Positions 27,771-42,241 are shown, numbered from the stretch's first letter. The stretch: DNA of 64,000 nt from Amia ocellicauda (GCF_036373705.1 NC_089850.1:31856733-31920732), one strand, 5' to 3'. Translations and numbers: made by a program. The notes: generated by a model from the sequence alone, not told the origin.

Positions 27771-30599
27771 AATGTATCCAAGGTGACGAACATAATTAAT
27801 TAATAATTTAAATGGAGTTAAGCAAAATTAATCAATAATTTGTTAGAAATACAAACTTGTTTTTTTACGCACCTGCTTCTCAGCTTCTCTTATATTATAT
27901 ATAATGAAGTAATAAAATGGATTTCATATAGACCTAGTGGTCTATTTTATTGAGAGTGGGACATTATTTTCCAGAAATTTAAAATTGTTTAATATATTCA
28001 AAATCAAATGATTTTTAATTTTTTTGATACATTATATATTTCAATTTACTTTAAACGTGAGTCATATCTCCCTTCATTAATGCTGTGGACTAGATGACTG
28101 GTGGACTAGTTGGTGCATGTTTGTGTGTTACTGGGATGGTTAATGCTTAATTCTGCATCGCAACCTTTTTCTTTTTCTTTTTCTTCAGGATAGGGATGCA
28201 TGTTTGTGAGGGGAATACAGTTTTGCCACTAAGGAGGGGTTTCAGTTCTCACTGAATGTAAAGCTATTAATGAATATAATAATGATGTTAAAAATAGCAA
28301 AATGATACTCATGATTTTCCTATTTCCTAGCAAATATTGCATATTGGGATTTACCCTGTTTTTAAAGTATTGGTTCTGTAAATACAATTTTAAATGCTGA
28401 TCTGTGGTGTAGCCATTCCAGTATATTTGATTTATTGTAATGCTCTTTTGCATTTTGTCTTTCCATTTTATCGAACGAGAAGCAGTTGAAGAAGCAGTAT
28501 TGACAGTGCTTTAAGAATTTCCTTTAATGTGTTCAATCGTATACAACTTAGTGTTCAAAGTTTTGAACTGATTTAGTAATATATTGAATTGCTTTGTTTC
28601 GGCTTTAGAAAAAAATAAATAGGTAGTGCAGTTGACTGATTCCCTAGGCATTTACTGCTGGCCATTGGTTTTTACAAGTATCTATTGTCACAAGTAGGCC
28701 AAGCATGTTGGTCAAAGCTCCCAGTAAACATTTGTTCAGGACCACATCAGTTGGCATAATTCACACTCCTATGAGGGCTGCCAAGGACTACATGGCAGCA
28801 GGTATTCGGGCCCTTTGTCAAGTTTGAGCAAGTTTCAGTTTCACAGGTATGCAGTGCATCTGCTGCTGAAGATTTTTAGTGTCCACACTGTAAAATGAAT
28901 TAATAAGCAATTTCTCATGGTAGTGGGATATATACAATATATCTATTAATTTAATATTTACCTGCTATGGTTCTCTTTCTATTCTTAAAATCTGTTAAAA
29001 TTTGTTGAAGGCAAACTCAGCAACCTTACCACTTGAGATGAGAGGCAAAGTCTTATTAGCAGCTTAAATATTCTAGTGTACAAATCATGTACAAATGTTT
29101 CTTTAATGATAGTCTTCAGTTACATCCCTGGCATTATCATCTTTGGGGAGATATGTAAAGTAATTTTAGTGCCTGTGAAAAAAAACTAATTGTAGCCTTC
29201 ATGAATGGAATGTTTTTTTCTTTGTTGTTCATACACTGATATTCATAACTGACACGAGTACCCTGTTGAAACTAAGAACTGAAAGTGATGCATTCAAAAA
29301 TAACCCAGTTTCAAGTCTATCGGCCAATTTGCCTTAATACTGAAGAGTGTGAGAATACATTTCTTTTAGTGCTAATACGGTAGATACAAAGTGTCAACCT
29401 GTTGCTAGGTTACTAACTTTTGGATTGGGGCAGAGGAAAGGGAGGATGAAAAAGTACTGTTGCGTAATTGTTTTGTTTTGTGTCAAAAAGAAAGGAAGTT
29501 ATTTGGGTAAAACTAAAACACTTTACAAGCTATGCAGTCGTTGTGCCTTAGCAGCCAGTTCCCTGATCACATTTGTCCCGCTGTCTTGGTCACACTTCTG
29601 AGCGCCTGATCTGCACAGCCCCAAACAAGCGACTGACTGGTCCCCTGATGCAGGGGGTTGGAAAACATCTGGGGAGTGTCATCGCACTGACAGGCACATG
29701 TACAGAATTAGCCCTGTTATGGAAATGACTGATTGATTGTTTGCATATAAATCTATTGAGGAAAACTACACTTACCTAGTACAAATGTAAAATTCACACA
29801 CAGTGCATTAGCAAACATAACTGAATTCACAAAAAACTCCCTTCATGTTCCAAACAGGATTAACAAGAGCAGTTATTGCTGTCCTCTGTAACCAAACCAT
29901 GTCCTCAAACTGTATTAAGAACAAAAAGTGCACTCACAAGTCACAGCCATATTTTAGACTGTGTACTAGGTCTAAATACCAGTTAAACAGAATTTCAGAA
30001 TCTTTTCACAGATTGTTTTTTAAATGTATAATTGTGTAGTTTGTTACTTTTCAGTTTCAGAGTTCTAATGTAAAAGCTTTTTTCCTCACTAGAAAGTTCC
30101 ATCAATTGTTATTAAAGTTTGCCACATCTCTCGGTTTTGGAGAACGTCACTTCTTTGTGTTTCCAGTATCTTTCAGTTCTACTTGGTTACATTAGGTTTC
30201 CTCCTTTTCTCTCCTCATAATTTGTATTCTCCTTCAGTTATTTCACAAAACACTGATATTTGGCATCTTAAAAAATAATTGGTATGCTAAGTGAAATAAT
30301 TACTTCACTATGCACTGTGATTGCAACTTATTTCACTAAAAACAAAATAGATTTATAGTGTGAAGTATATCCATTCTATTGTAGTGGTTAAGGTTAAGCA
30401 GTTTCTTTAATTAGGTGACTATAATATTCTGCACTTTTAGCTTCTGAATTGCTCAGTGTTTATCGCAGGAATTTTCCATTTTCCATTCATTCAATGAATT
30501 TCCTGTGCATTTCAGTGTGAATGTTGTTACCTATGGAAAAGACCATAAGATAATGACAAAGTACAAATTACTAAAATGTGTTTGTGTATAATATATATA

Positions 30600-32000
30600 C
30601 AGTGCCCGTAGAAAGTCTGTACCCCCTTTCAAAATGTTCACATTTTCTTGCCTTATAGCCAGGAATTAAAATGCATTAATATTTATTTTATTTTATTTTA
30701 TTTTATTTTCCATTTATCTACACATCCTACCCCATAACTTCTAAGTGGTAAATATATTATAGAAATGTGTAGAAAATTGATTTAAAAATAAAAACAGAAA
30801 TAGCTTGGTTGGATAAGTATCCACCCCCTTGTAATATCAAACCTAAACAAACTCAGGTGTTAAGCAATCACCTTCACAATCGCACACCAAGTTAAGTGGG
30901 CTCCACCTGTGTTAAATTGTAGTGATTCACATTATTTAAGGATAAAGTAAGCAGTTCCTGTAGGTTCCCTCTGCTGGGTAGTGCATTTCAAAGCAAAGAC
31001 TCAACCTTGAGTTACCAAGGAGCTTTAAAAAAAAACTCTGGGACAAAGCTATTGAAAGGCACAGATCAGGATGGGTATAAAAAATAGTCCTTGACTATCC
31101 CAAGATGATTATTTAGAAGAAGGTGTATGGCATCCCCAAGGCCTTGCCTAGATCAGGCCGTCCCTCCAAATTGGATGACTGAGCAAGAAGGAGACTGATC
31201 AGAGAGGCTACCAACAGGCCAATGGTAACTTTGCAAGAACTACAAGCTGTTATTGGCAAGACTGGGCAAAGTGTGAATGTGACAACAATGTCCCAAGAAC
31301 TTCATAAATCTGGCCTGTATGAATCCATGAATCCCATTTGAAGTATGCAATAAAAACACTCAGGAGATTCTGTAGCCATATGGCAAAAAGTTGTGTGGTT
31401 TGTTTAAACGAAATAACTTTTTGCCCTAAATGCAAAGCAATATATTTGGCACAATCCCAATGTAGTGCATCACCCAAAGAACACCATTCCTACTGTGAAC
31501 CATGGTGGTGGCAGGATCTTGTTATGGGGATGTGGGGGAACTGGAGAACTTGTCAGGGTAGAAGGGAAATGAATGGCACAAAGTATGGCACAAAGTACGG
31601 AAAAGTCCTACTGGAGTGACTAAGTAAAAAAAAAATGTAAATGTCCTTGAGTGGCCCAGTCAGAGCCCTGATCTTAATTCAATTAGAAATCTGTGGCATG
31701 ACTTGAAGATTGCTGTCCATCAACGCTCCCCATGGAACTTGACAGAGCTTGAACAGTTTTGTAAAGAAGAACAGATAAATATTGGCAAATCTAGTTTCCA
31801 AAGTTGGTAGAGAGCTATCCCAACAGACTCATAGCCATATTTGCTGCCAAAGGTGCTTCCACCAAGCCCTAACTCAGGGGGGTGGAGACTTTTCCAATTA
31901 TGATATTTCGTTTTTTAATTTTTTTTAATATCCTTTTTGTGTGTATGTGTGGAATATGGTGTGTAGATAAATGGAAAAAATCCTAATTTAAATGCATGCA
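30600..32000 (+). mobile_element. eroded Tc1-like DNA transposon in lin28b intron 2
   Basis: The left end, CAGTGCCCGTAGAAAGTCTG, follows a TA as Tc1 elements do. Long inverted repeats are visible: the 17-mer at 30707-30723 is repeated in reverse complement at 31961-31977, and the inner CCACCCCC motifs near 30820 and 31880 also mirror each other. The outermost right end has decayed, so the end coordinate is approximate. The element lies in the sense direction of lin28b. Confidence 0.85.
31005..31875 (+). pseudogene. broken Tc1-family transposase
   Basis: Stretches corresponding to the DNA-binding region (ELxxKLxDKAIERHRSG-like, then LPRSGRPSKLDD) and to the catalytic domain (NTIPTVNHGGG; [20 protein letters not shown]) are readable only across several frames. 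Stops, deletions and a 3' KGASTK-like end are present. The segment holding the middle catalytic Asp is largely lost. The copy cannot encode an active enzyme. Confidence 0.85.
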
Positions 32001-33770
32001 ACTCTGAGGCACTGACACAAGAAAATATATGTATGTATGTATTTGTCTGTCACAGATAATATATATATATATATATTTATACTTGTACCTTTTCCACCTA
32101 GTTGCCATTTTCTTTTGAAGGAGTGGGGGTGGGGTTGAATGTGTGATTAAGAGTAGACATGTTTGAATTATAACTAAGGGAAGCATTTGTCAGCTGAAAG
32201 TCTTTTCTCTGCAACAACCTGGATCAGTGTATTACATAGATTACTTAAATCATCTGTCATTTACTTGACATATTTGTTTGTTTTGCTAGTGTTTCTAAAT
32301 AGTTTCTAAGTAACTAAGTTATTCTTAGCCTTCCCACAAGAGACAGGTGTGCAAGTATAACTAGATGTAATACAATTTTTGTAAATGTCTTTTAAGAAAA
32401 GCAAGAACGCCGAACTTGAAGCTGGTTTGCTTGTTTCGCTAATATCAGAACTATAGCTGGCTTCAAGCCAGATTTTGACTGTGCTTGGCAATGAGAGGTG
32501 GGTCACATTCCTCAGCGATGGGGTTTGTGATTGTCCTCCTGGGTAGAGAAACAGTGGGAAGAATTCCGATCCTTTAAGGACAGACTTGCAGCTTGTTCCT
32601 GAAGACCATTGAATATTGTTGGGCAAGAGTGTGCAAAGTATCAGTAGCTTTATGACCTAAATCCTCCTCCATAAGTCATGTATTGGAGAAGAAGGATATT
32701 GGACATTCCGTGCTAAGCACAACGATAGACCACATGTAAATGTTAAATTACTGTTTTTTTTTCCTCCCCTTAAAGTTAAATCCTACTTTTCTGCCAATAC
32801 TAGCTACATTTTGAGATTAAATTTGAAATCCTTACTGATGTGATTATTTTTAGCCTGTTTTAAAGAGTTATTAATTTCACATTTTGTAAAGAAGTACCTG
32901 CATTTTAAGGTTCAGCACAAAGTAGTAATTTGACGTACATATACGTACAGATTATGTAAATCAATAAATACTTAGAGGAACATCTTTACAATTGTCAATT
33001 GTACATTATATTTTGATGGCTTCAGGACAATTTTAAATGCAGTTCTTAAGTATTGTTACTATATGTTATAGTAAAATGGTGAAGGCCAGTTTGCTAGCAG
33101 GAACGTCAAATATCAGTGAATTAATTAAATACATTTTGTTTTTATTATTTTATACTTTAGCTTCAGACTAACAGAGCCACATACACTACAATGCATGGCT
33201 TGTATGAATAACAAAAATCTGTATTCCAACTCTACCAAAATCATCAGTGTTACTGCAAGAAGAACAAAGTTTCCCAATCATTACAATGAAATACCTGAAT
33301 TATACAGCAATCTAAATGTATAGTACATTTTATTGGTGGAAATGTATAATATGCTTTTTGATGTCAGACTGAGATTTAGCATCCTGAATAGAATAATTCT
33401 GCAACTAAAATGCGAATAAAGCAAAAGTGAGTTCCAGCATCAGACTGCACTTAAATTGAGCACATGGTTCTGACACCCCAACTCATCATTGTGAAATATA
33501 TTTTCCATTAAGGTTTGGTTTCCCATCTAAAAAAGCAACCACCTGTTATTTAAGGCAGGAAAGTGCTATTGGTAGAAATAAAAACACTTTAAGAAATGAC
33601 ATGCATTTAAAGGTTAGATCAAAAAATAAAATATTCAGTGAAATAAAGTATTAATTTGCAGTATTTTCCAATAGACGGCAGTTACTTTCACACTCAGAGG
33701 TGTCTGGTACTATAATACGAGATTTAGAAGTCATATGAATATAAAGAAGATACATATGCTATTTTAAATA

Positions 33771-33848
33771 CAGCTCTGGAAAAAAATAAGAGACCACTCC
33801 AAATTCAGAAATCAACGTTAAGTGGTCTCTTCATTTTTTCCAGAACTG
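33771..33848. mobile_element. 78-bp Tc1-type MITE
   Basis: Inverted ends (CAGCTCTGGAAAAAAATAAG.. and ..CATTTTTTCCAGAACTG) match at 25 of 28 positions, both continuing into AGACCACT. They are flanked by TA duplications at 33769-33770 and 33849-33850. The ends are those of a common fish Tc1 family. Almost all internal sequence is gone, leaving a hairpin. Confidence 0.85.
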
Positions 33849-35806
33849 TATATATATATTATATATACATAATGAAGCCAAGCTATTAGTTTAAGTTCAG
33901 CACATTCTATAAAGTTCATGTATTTTAGTGGGAATCATTTTAATTTGTATGAGATGCTTTGTAATGCATTTTGTTGTTGTTGTTTTTAATAATGATGGTT
34001 ATTATTAAAGTACTCTGGGAAATGCCTTTCAGTTCTGTTAGCAGCAATAAAATTGCTTCTACTGCCGGTAATATGTTTTACACTCATAAAATGAAGACGC
34101 GGTCCATTAAGATCAGGGGCAGCTGACCCATTGTAGGCAGAATAAGTCTTCCGGTGGGGTGACATTATTTCTGAACATAAACTTGCTTTAAACATGCCTT
34201 TGGAGCACATGTAAGAGATCATTATGCGCACACATGGTTGTATATCATCTAGAGAGACGTGAAGTAGAGATTGATTTTAGAGTTTTAAATTTAATGCAGT
34301 GTAATGCAGTGTATTTTGTTTTAAATCTGAATATTTATTTGTGGAAACTATATTTATGCCATAAAGTGTCTGTTTCTGTGTATGTATCAGTTGATAATAT
34401 GAATATGACGCAACATCAAATGCAACCACCGCAGTATCGGGTAGCTTGGCCTTGACCCTTGTTTAAGAGCTGATGTACACACTCCAGTAATGGCTGGTGT
34501 AAATATATACTGTGAGTGTGCTCTTGTAAAACCTCACCAGTTCCACTGTTTGAAGGAGCTCATTTATGGTGGGGCTCTGTGTTTGTAGTTACTGTATGTG
34601 AGTTTCTCCCTATGGGCCTCCATTTACTATGCTAATTATATGTACAAATAAAGTGAGCTAAATGATGCATTAGCAAGTTGTCAACAGGCAGAATTCTACA
34701 TGTGGAGTTACTAAAAGGTTTACACACAATTCATTAAAGTTTATAAGGCCACTAGAAAGAATAGAGGGAGGGCTGTAATGCTGCTGGGCAGGTAGGCAGT
34801 CGTTTCTTGAATGAGGAGAGCACCACTTGTGCACTTGTAGTATATTTAACTGTTTTATGCAGATCGCATTGCAAGATAATGGTGTTCAATATGTATTTAG
34901 TTATTACCTCCACTTCACACAAGCCACGATGCTTGTTTCCTTGTCCTCGTCCTCGTCCTTTTCCTCTTTCTCTTCCTCTTCCTCTGCAGCTGCTTTGCTC
35001 TCATCAGTGTTCCTCTCCTGTTTCGGCACCACAGTCTCACCCCCATTTGTTTGCCCACACAGCACTACCGTGGTCCTCCACTAATGTGATCGTGATTTAG
35101 TCACTTCACCACCTGGTTTCAATAATTGGTACTTTTTGCACACGCTGAGGCCCCTAGTAAAGTTAGCACCCTTAAGTGAATATGGTTTGCATATCAAATA
35201 CCTCCCTCACTGTGTGCCCTGATGTCATTTGCATAATTCCCAACCGATTATTATAATTAATCAAGATAAATGACTCAAGCGCAGTACTTGGTCTGTGCAT
35301 TTTTTTTCCCAGGAGCTATATGAGCACATGTATGTGCAAAAGAGGGAAGGCTTCCCAGATATTTGGTCGGCCTTATTTACCCTGTTGGTATTCAAGTTGA
35401 AAGATCAAGTACAAACACAAGATCAAATTATTATGTGATAACTTTGTTACCTTGTTACCCAGATATAATGTCACTCATTTACTCATTTTTCATTCCTCCT
35501 ATATCTCCAGATTACTTGTGCCATTATACACTGAGTGCCCAATCATGTCTGTACACACATATTGTGGGATGAGTCTGGTGTTGCAGAAAAGAATCCATGT
35601 TGCGCTTACCTTCCATAGTTTCTGTATTTGATTAATTCCCTTTTCATGTAGTACTATTGATCTCTTAGTAGAGTGTTCATTTGATTCTCTTCAAGACAGA
35701 GGCAATCTTGAGATACATGTTAACTTAAACTTAAAAAAATACAAAAAACTTCTATTGTAAGTATGATACTTTAATCTAAATATAATTTATTTTTCTACTT
35801 CTGCAG

Positions 35807-35991
35807 AGCAAGCTTTACATGGAAGGATTCCGAAGTCTTAAAGAAGGAGAACCAGTGGAATTTACTTTTAAAAAATCATCTAAAGGCTTAGAATCGTTAC
35901 GGGTAACAGGTCCAGGAGGTGCCCCCTGCATAGGCAGTGAGCGGCGGCCCAAAGGGAAGACTGTGCAAAAAAGAAAACCAAAGGGAGATCG
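35807..35991 (+). CDS. lin28b: lin28b coding exon 3 (second half of cold-shock domain, basic linker)
   Basis: The exon encodes residues 68-128 and two bases of residue 129. It follows a CTGCAG acceptor and ends at CG|GTAAGC. SKLYMEGFRSLKEGEPVEFT completes the cold-shock beta-barrel. It is followed by the Lys/Arg-rich linker (RRPKGK, then QKRKPKGDR), which in LIN28B serves nuclear/nucleolar localisation and RNA contact. Only a few positions differ from human, for example Tyr for Phe at residue 71. The exon is isolated by introns of 21.6 kb upstream and 10.7 kb downstream. No stop or frameshift is present. Confidence 0.96.
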
Positions 35992-36179
35992 GTAAGCCAG
36001 TGGTTTTATTGTGGGTCTAGTTACAGGAGCTTTCAGATCTATTCACACACTTGTAACTTAAAATGTTGACTTGGAAAATGCAGGTGTACACTACCATCAA
36101 AACAGTACTGTCAATAGCATATGAATATTGCTAAATACCTCATGCTCGAATGTATTGTATTGTACTTTTTGTGAAGCCT

Positions 36180-36760
36180 CCTTTAACTTTGATTACATGG
36201 AAGGTGTTGCTTCCTGTAACTTTTTAATAAGTTAATCAGTTTCTCCCGAAGCAGAACTGGGCACTTCTCCCTACAGAGTCTCTCCAGCCCCTCTGGGTTT
36301 TGTGACTTGTGCTTATTAAATTTTATGTTTTGTTCATAACATACATCTCCTATTGGCTTGAGGTCTGAGAATGTGTATGTCCAATGAAAACCATCAACTT
36401 TGTGCTCAACTAACCATTTGGTCTTAGACTGGGATGTGTGCTAGAGTATTTTGGTGACCAAGCCCGAGCTTCTTGACAGGTGGCATCAGGGTTTTGGCTA
36501 AAATATTCTGTTTCTCAGTTTTAATAAGGGCACTAAGACCAGAGGATTAACAGCCCAGCAAAAGGGATCACAGTTGGTGTTTTGTTGTTCTTCACATTAG
36601 CTTTTCTTTTTTCCCCCCCAAATATCCAATTGGTCAGCATGTCCCAACTTTGAGTTCTTTCTTTTGTTTTGTCCTACCACAAAACATCGTACAATCAACC
36701 AGAGAGTTTTTTGGTTTATTCAGTAATGTTAAAATATCAATCTTTCCATTTACTTGTGAT
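36180..36760 (-). mobile_element. decayed Tc1-like transposase remnant in lin28b intron 3
   Basis: On the plus strand the sequence follows the reverse complement of a common fish Tc1 transposase: GGCTTGAGGTCTG.., then ..CATTTGGTCTTAGACTGG.., then a CGAGCTTCTTGACAGGTGGC stretch and GCATCAGGGTTTTGG. Many indels are present and the terminal repeats were not identified, so the limits are approximate. Confidence 0.65.
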
Positions 36761-39511
36761 AGGCTTTCTTAAAACCTTCTTGTAACTTGATTAAATAGAT
36801 TTGTTTTGAAAGCATCACATATTTGACTATTCACATTTCATGAGTTATTTCTTTGACAAATGCTTTATCCAAAGAGGGCTTACTTTTTATAAACAAAAAT
36901 CAAATATTTTAACTGAAATATGATGAATGTGTGATCCTAAGTCTTAGTTATTTGTGGCATAAGGTCTTTTGGTTTTAGTAAACTGCCTTGAATCTGAACT
37001 CTTACTGCTGAACACAGTGTTATTTGAGCTAGAGTATTATGGAGTCTCTACCTGCATCTAGGCCTATGTCTATAATGCCTTTTGCAAGAGAGAATTGCAT
37101 TTGAATATACTGATTGTCAAGTAATTGTAATTGTGTGTGTAGTGTGAGATGGATGCTAGCTGTTGTATTTTTGTTGGTTATTTTCATCCTTCAATGTGGC
37201 ACTGGTACCCAAAATCTTGATATTGGTCTAAAAATAGCAGATGCAGCTGTGTTTCAACTGAATTTTTTATTACTTCATTTTTTGGTTAAGTTGCTTAAGG
37301 AATTTTTCCTCTCTGAATGTGTTTTTTGTGATGTTTAATTTAATTTGTTTTATACACTATTTAACTGCTATAGACATTGTAGTTGCTAGTAATATGGTGA
37401 ATTAACAGAAATCTTACAAAAAAGAATGTGATTAATAATGTGGATGGATAATTAGAGTTTTGCTGGTTTCTTCAAATGACACACCATCTTCCTGAAATAT
37501 GTGTGATGCAATAACTGGAGCTTTCATTTGATGTTTTCCTGTGTGCAGCAGTGGCAGTCTGAAGTATTTTTTTAATTTGTATTTGTGTCAGTGCATCTTA
37601 ATTTAAATGTTAGTTTATATCCTTATTTGTATTTACTTTTTGTTTCAGTTAATGCTGTGTATTCTAACATCTTAGGTGCTGATGTAATGTTGGTATACAT
37701 TATGGAAGTTAAACCAAACAGATTACATGTGGGTAGTATGAATTATATGTATGTTCATACTTTTCTTGTAAAATACCAAATAAGAAAGTATGCAAAACCA
37801 TCTTCAAATTATACAGTTCCATAGAAAGATACTTAAAGATGTGAAAATCATTATTTTTTATGAGTCTAAAACATTGTTTTTTACACACAGTTGACATTGA
37901 TGGTTTTGCTAAAGGCCTGACTCATCACATTTAGCCTGTTAATGATCCTGACCGTACTGATTTCAAAGAGTTTAATAAGGCTGGTGTACACCCAGAGAAT
38001 TGTAATTGTGCTTGTTAGGAGACAGTTGCTAGTCGGGTTTCCTGGTTGGTTCACCTCTCTGGTAATTTGACTTTTTAAAGATGGTTGATACTCTTTTTGA
38101 TATTTCTCACAACAGTTAAAGGCAGTTACAAACCACCGGCTTTCTTGAAAAATAATCATACTTCAGTCAAACAGTCACATCTCATGTAATTAGTGCTCAT
38201 AATTACATAATAAGCTTTTGTATACATCTAGGGTCTTATATTTATCAGTTTTTTTGAATGTATGATATGGTAAATTACTCAGATTAAACTGTTCTGTCAC
38301 AGAAAGGATAGTATAAGTATAAATGGTGAGGAATATTGCACTTCTCATTAATACTGTACAAAGTGTATCTGGGTTTTTCTTTCACTTCTTGTTCCTTCAT
38401 CCTCAACAAACAGTTATTTCTTTAAATGTGTTGAGAATAGTTGACTTCAGTTGCTTTAGTGCTGGGAATGTACACAGGACTGCACGTTTTACCACTATAT
38501 AGGTAGATTAACTACTGTGATCATAGTAGGCCAATCATTCTTTCAGGCAAGCTGAGATTTTATGACTGATAAGGGTGAAACTACAGTGACTAAGATAAGA
38601 CCGCATGTAACAAACTCATTCAGTCTGACCTCAAAGGATATGCAAACAGCTAGGAATCTACTCTTGTAATCTTTTAGGTTGTTTTCACCTGAATTATTAC
38701 CACACACTTCTTAGAAGTGCATCCTGTTGAATACTATAATCTTGAGAAGTGTCTATTGTATTTATTAAAGTTAAATTATAGCGACAAATCACTAACCTGA
38801 ATTATTTCTGATTTACTGCATTACTTATTACCAGATGCCAAAAAATAAGCAATTAAAGATACATCATTATTAATTATTTTAAATTTAAATTAATAAATTG
38901 TGACAAAACACAAAGCACAAAGTATAGAATGCAAACAATCTATTGCTGTTGGCTTTGCCTTTTGCATTATGCAGGGCCTAATTCAGATGGTGATCTAGAA
39001 TGGTGACAAGTAATAATGCTATGCAATAATGTAATTTAAGGGCTAGCATGTTAATGTGGCAGAGAAGAGATTTACAAAGATTTGAAGATGTTTGCTTGCT
39101 AGGAATTCAGAGGTAGTTCTCAACCTTTGAAGGTATTTTTCTCCCACTCTGCTACACGTCAGCTATGCAGTCTTGCTAGCATTTCTTTAGGTAATCACCA
39201 GGAGAATCAGACCCATAATGTAGGAAAATACTACTGTTTCATAGAATTCATAAAATGCTTCAAATATTTTCAAAGACTAATCATTATTTGAAGTCATGTA
39301 AGAAATAAGTTTTCTTGAACAGATGCGAAAAGAGTTCCAGTATTACTTCTACAGAATTGTAGAATGACTTATGTTACCCTAGGTTTCTCCCCAGTAGAGC
39401 TCCAGGTTTTCATGGAACATTTTTTAGAGGCATAGATGAATATTTTACAAACCGTATGATCCTTGTTTGTATTCAGAAACCGAGTTAAATCAAAAAGGGT
39501 AATTATGCCTT

Positions 39512-39655
39512 GAATTGTCCTGTATTATTGTACTTTGTATTGTGGTTATATTTTATAAGTCGCCCTGGACAAGGGTGTCTGCTAATAAATAAATAAATAA
39601 ATAAATAGATAGATAAATAGATAAATAAATAAATAAATAAATAAATAATAATAAT
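39512..39655 (+). mobile_element. SINE 3' tail with AAAT repeat
   Basis: TATAAGTCGCCCTGGACAAG followed by GGTGTCTGCTAATAAATAAA is the well-known 3' tail shared by many ray-finned-fish SINEs, here ending in an imperfect AAAT/AGAT repeat. No tRNA-like head is visible, so this is a 5'-truncated copy. Confidence 0.75.
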
Positions 39656-41109
39656 GATCAAATACTCTTTCTCTAAGAGAGTTACCACACTCCTTATGTA
39701 TTACCCTGTCATATCAACTAATTGAAAAGTACCAGTTTCTCATGTCTTGAGTATTTTAATCAGAATGCAACTTAAAGTAGGACAGTGGTCTATGCTGAAA
39801 TTGCCTCGTCGATATCGACTCCATTTTGACTTATCACTAAGCCACGATGCAAATCAAAAATTAATTCTAAATGATTGTAGCTTAGTGATGCAAATCAGGA
39901 TCACTCTGACTCAAAGGCAATCACTTCACCCATTTAAATTAATACCAATGTTCTCTGATCTCACCACCTGCATGCTTGCCTTTCTGCAAAGAAACACAGA
40001 CACCTCAGAGATTCCTTTCTCTAGGAGCTCATAATGCAGTGAAAACGGCCACATATTAAAATGAAATACATGCTTATTTCAGAGGTTATATTTTTTCTGC
40101 CGTACCCTAGTGCCAAGGCTAAGTATACTGAACATGTCTATTAAATTAAATGTTAAGCTGAAGGTGGGAAGTGAACCTTAGACTCTATGACACAGGGAAT
40201 GTGACCTTAGCAATTGCTGCTAAATAAGTTCTTGAAATCCTTTTCCTTTGTGCAGTGAATCCCACCACAAGGAATGCTTTCAGACCCCAAACATTCACTG
40301 TATGAGCTCCTTTTCAATGTGCAGTAGTCTGATAATAACTATAAATGCTTGGCATACAGAAAATAAAACAGAAAGAAAACATACAAACCGAGACCCATAT
40401 TCATAAAACCTACTTTATTATTCTGGTATAACGGAGTTGACCATGACAGTATCAGCACATACAGCAAATAATGCAACAAATCAAATACCATGATATGGAG
40501 ACCTATATTCTCCCTAATGTATTATTAGTCTGATTTATGAGAGTGTGGGATGTCTTTCAATTATATTTAATGGCATCATAATTATCTTGAGCTTCAGGTG
40601 TGCGTTTTCTTCTTAAGTCTCCTTTCTTAATCTGTGTGTTAATTAGCATATACCCTGCATTGTTTAGTTTTTGTTTGTTTGTTTGGATGTTTAATTCTAC
40701 AACAACATGATCCTTAAGTTTTTGTACAATAAAATGCATTGTTAATTCATCAGAAAAGTACACACTCCACACACTAGAAACTGCATTCTGTAGGATTGTC
40801 TTTGTGGTATATTTGCTAAACCCTAATGCTGTTATGTGCTTGTTAGGATGACCTCGAAGGAGATGTGTTGAAAGGCAGATTCATAATTACTTACTTTACC
40901 CTCATCACAATTCTATTTACTGGCACAAAACATAAAACAGACTTATGTAAGGTAGAATTAATTGGTAATAAAAAATGTTATCACATTAAAATGATTATTA
41001 TAAATATTCCCAGCATGAAAGCGCATGTTGTCTCCAAATAGAGAGTTTAAGAATTGCTTGTATCAAATATATGCTTTTGCTATTACATTTAACTTGTTAT
41101 ATTTAAATG

Positions 41110-41158
41110 GTACTTTTAGTACTTTTTATTTTTAGTACTTTTTTTTAGTACTTTTTGT
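41110..41158. repeat. short tandem repeat of a TTTTAGTACTTTT unit
   Basis: Three to four imperfect copies of a 13-16-bp unit with the core TTAGTACTTTT, in lin28b intron 3. Confidence 0.6.
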
Positions 41159-41399
41159 TTAATACTTGATTACTTACTTGTAATACTTGTATTATTGTAT
41201 TATGTTGTCCTGTTTTCTGTGTATAATTTACCTTAAGGTTGGATATTTCTGCTTAATTCAGTCTGTTCAATAACTGACTTCTGTGGAGTCTGCTATCAAG
41301 TCTATACACCTTCAGGAAACTCTGAAAATACATTTCAAATAAGTTTAATTAACTATGTATTCATCTAAGAAAAGAACCACCAAATCACATTGTAAGAAT

Positions 41400-41487
41400 T
41401 GAGAGAGAGAGGGGAGAGAGAGGGAGGAGAGGAGAGAGAGTGGGAGGGAGAGAGGAGTGAGAGAGACAGAGAGAGAGAGAGAGAGTG
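41400..41487. repeat. GA-rich microsatellite
   Basis: Purine tract of GAGAGG/GA units with small interruptions; the opposite-strand Ser-Leu open frame is an artefact. Confidence 0.95.
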
Positions 41488-42210
41488 TTGCAGAGTTGAA
41501 TGCAGATAATTTGCTACTTTGGAAGCACTCTTAACATTTTGTATTTGCTGTAATCTGCTTAAAACATTTATGAAATGCAAAATCTATTTGCATACATTTG
41601 GGTTGCCTCCATTCAAGATTGATTTTATTATGAATTATTGTTCTTGAGCACTTAACATAACAGCATCAGATTTTTCATGTTAATCTATATAAGATAAGAT
41701 TTTACCTTTCAAAATCTTTGCATTGCAAACTATTAATTTTATGTAGTGGCACAACATGGTCAGATTTGTCATTTTGCTATTTGGTTTGTAGAAGAGAGCT
41801 CTTCAGGCATAAATTATCAGACCACAGCTTTTGAGGTCCCTTGGTTTTGACCCTTGACCTTCGTTCTTGTAGGGTCAGCATGTGATGGCAAGAGATTAAG
41901 GCAGCTTGAAGCTTGAAATGGTGACTGACCAAATTTCAGAAGCAAATTATACACATTGTAAAATAAGTTTGACTTATTTTCTGATTCAGACTTAAAGCTA
42001 GCCAATCTATTAAATAGAGTATTTATTGTATTGCTTTTTAAAATGATGATCAAATAGCCTTTTCTGTCATCTTATGCTTTTATAAGAAGGAATATTGTTT
42101 CTATTCAACATTTGTAATAGGGATAACGTTATATCCAGTTTAATCCTTTTTAATTAATTGTATATATATATCCATATAATAATAATGATTATTATTATTA
42201 TATACAAAGA

Positions 42211-42241
42211 CTACTACTTATACTACTACTACTACTACTAC

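Larger units (their letters stand above)
14192..35806 (+). other. lin28b: lin28b intron 2 (21.6 kb)
   Basis: A large intron with no additional exon I can support. It holds an AT/AC microsatellite at 19568-19632, an AAT/ACT microsatellite at 27681-27770, an eroded Tc1 element at 30600-32000 and a tiny Tc1-type MITE at 33771-33848. A 12-bp inverted repeat lies at 20380-20429. Several less AT-rich patches (about 26860-27140, 28660-28860, 29560-29720) could be conserved enhancers, but this cannot be judged from one sequence. Confidence 0.8.

Noticed and set aside
34908..35080. Minus-strand open frame with an acidic AAEEEEEKEEKDEDEDKE stretch, bounded by AG and GTAATA, as a possible antisense exon
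   Set aside because: The acidic run comes from a CCTCTT-type simple repeat, the acceptor lacks a pyrimidine tract, and the rest matches no protein family I recognise.
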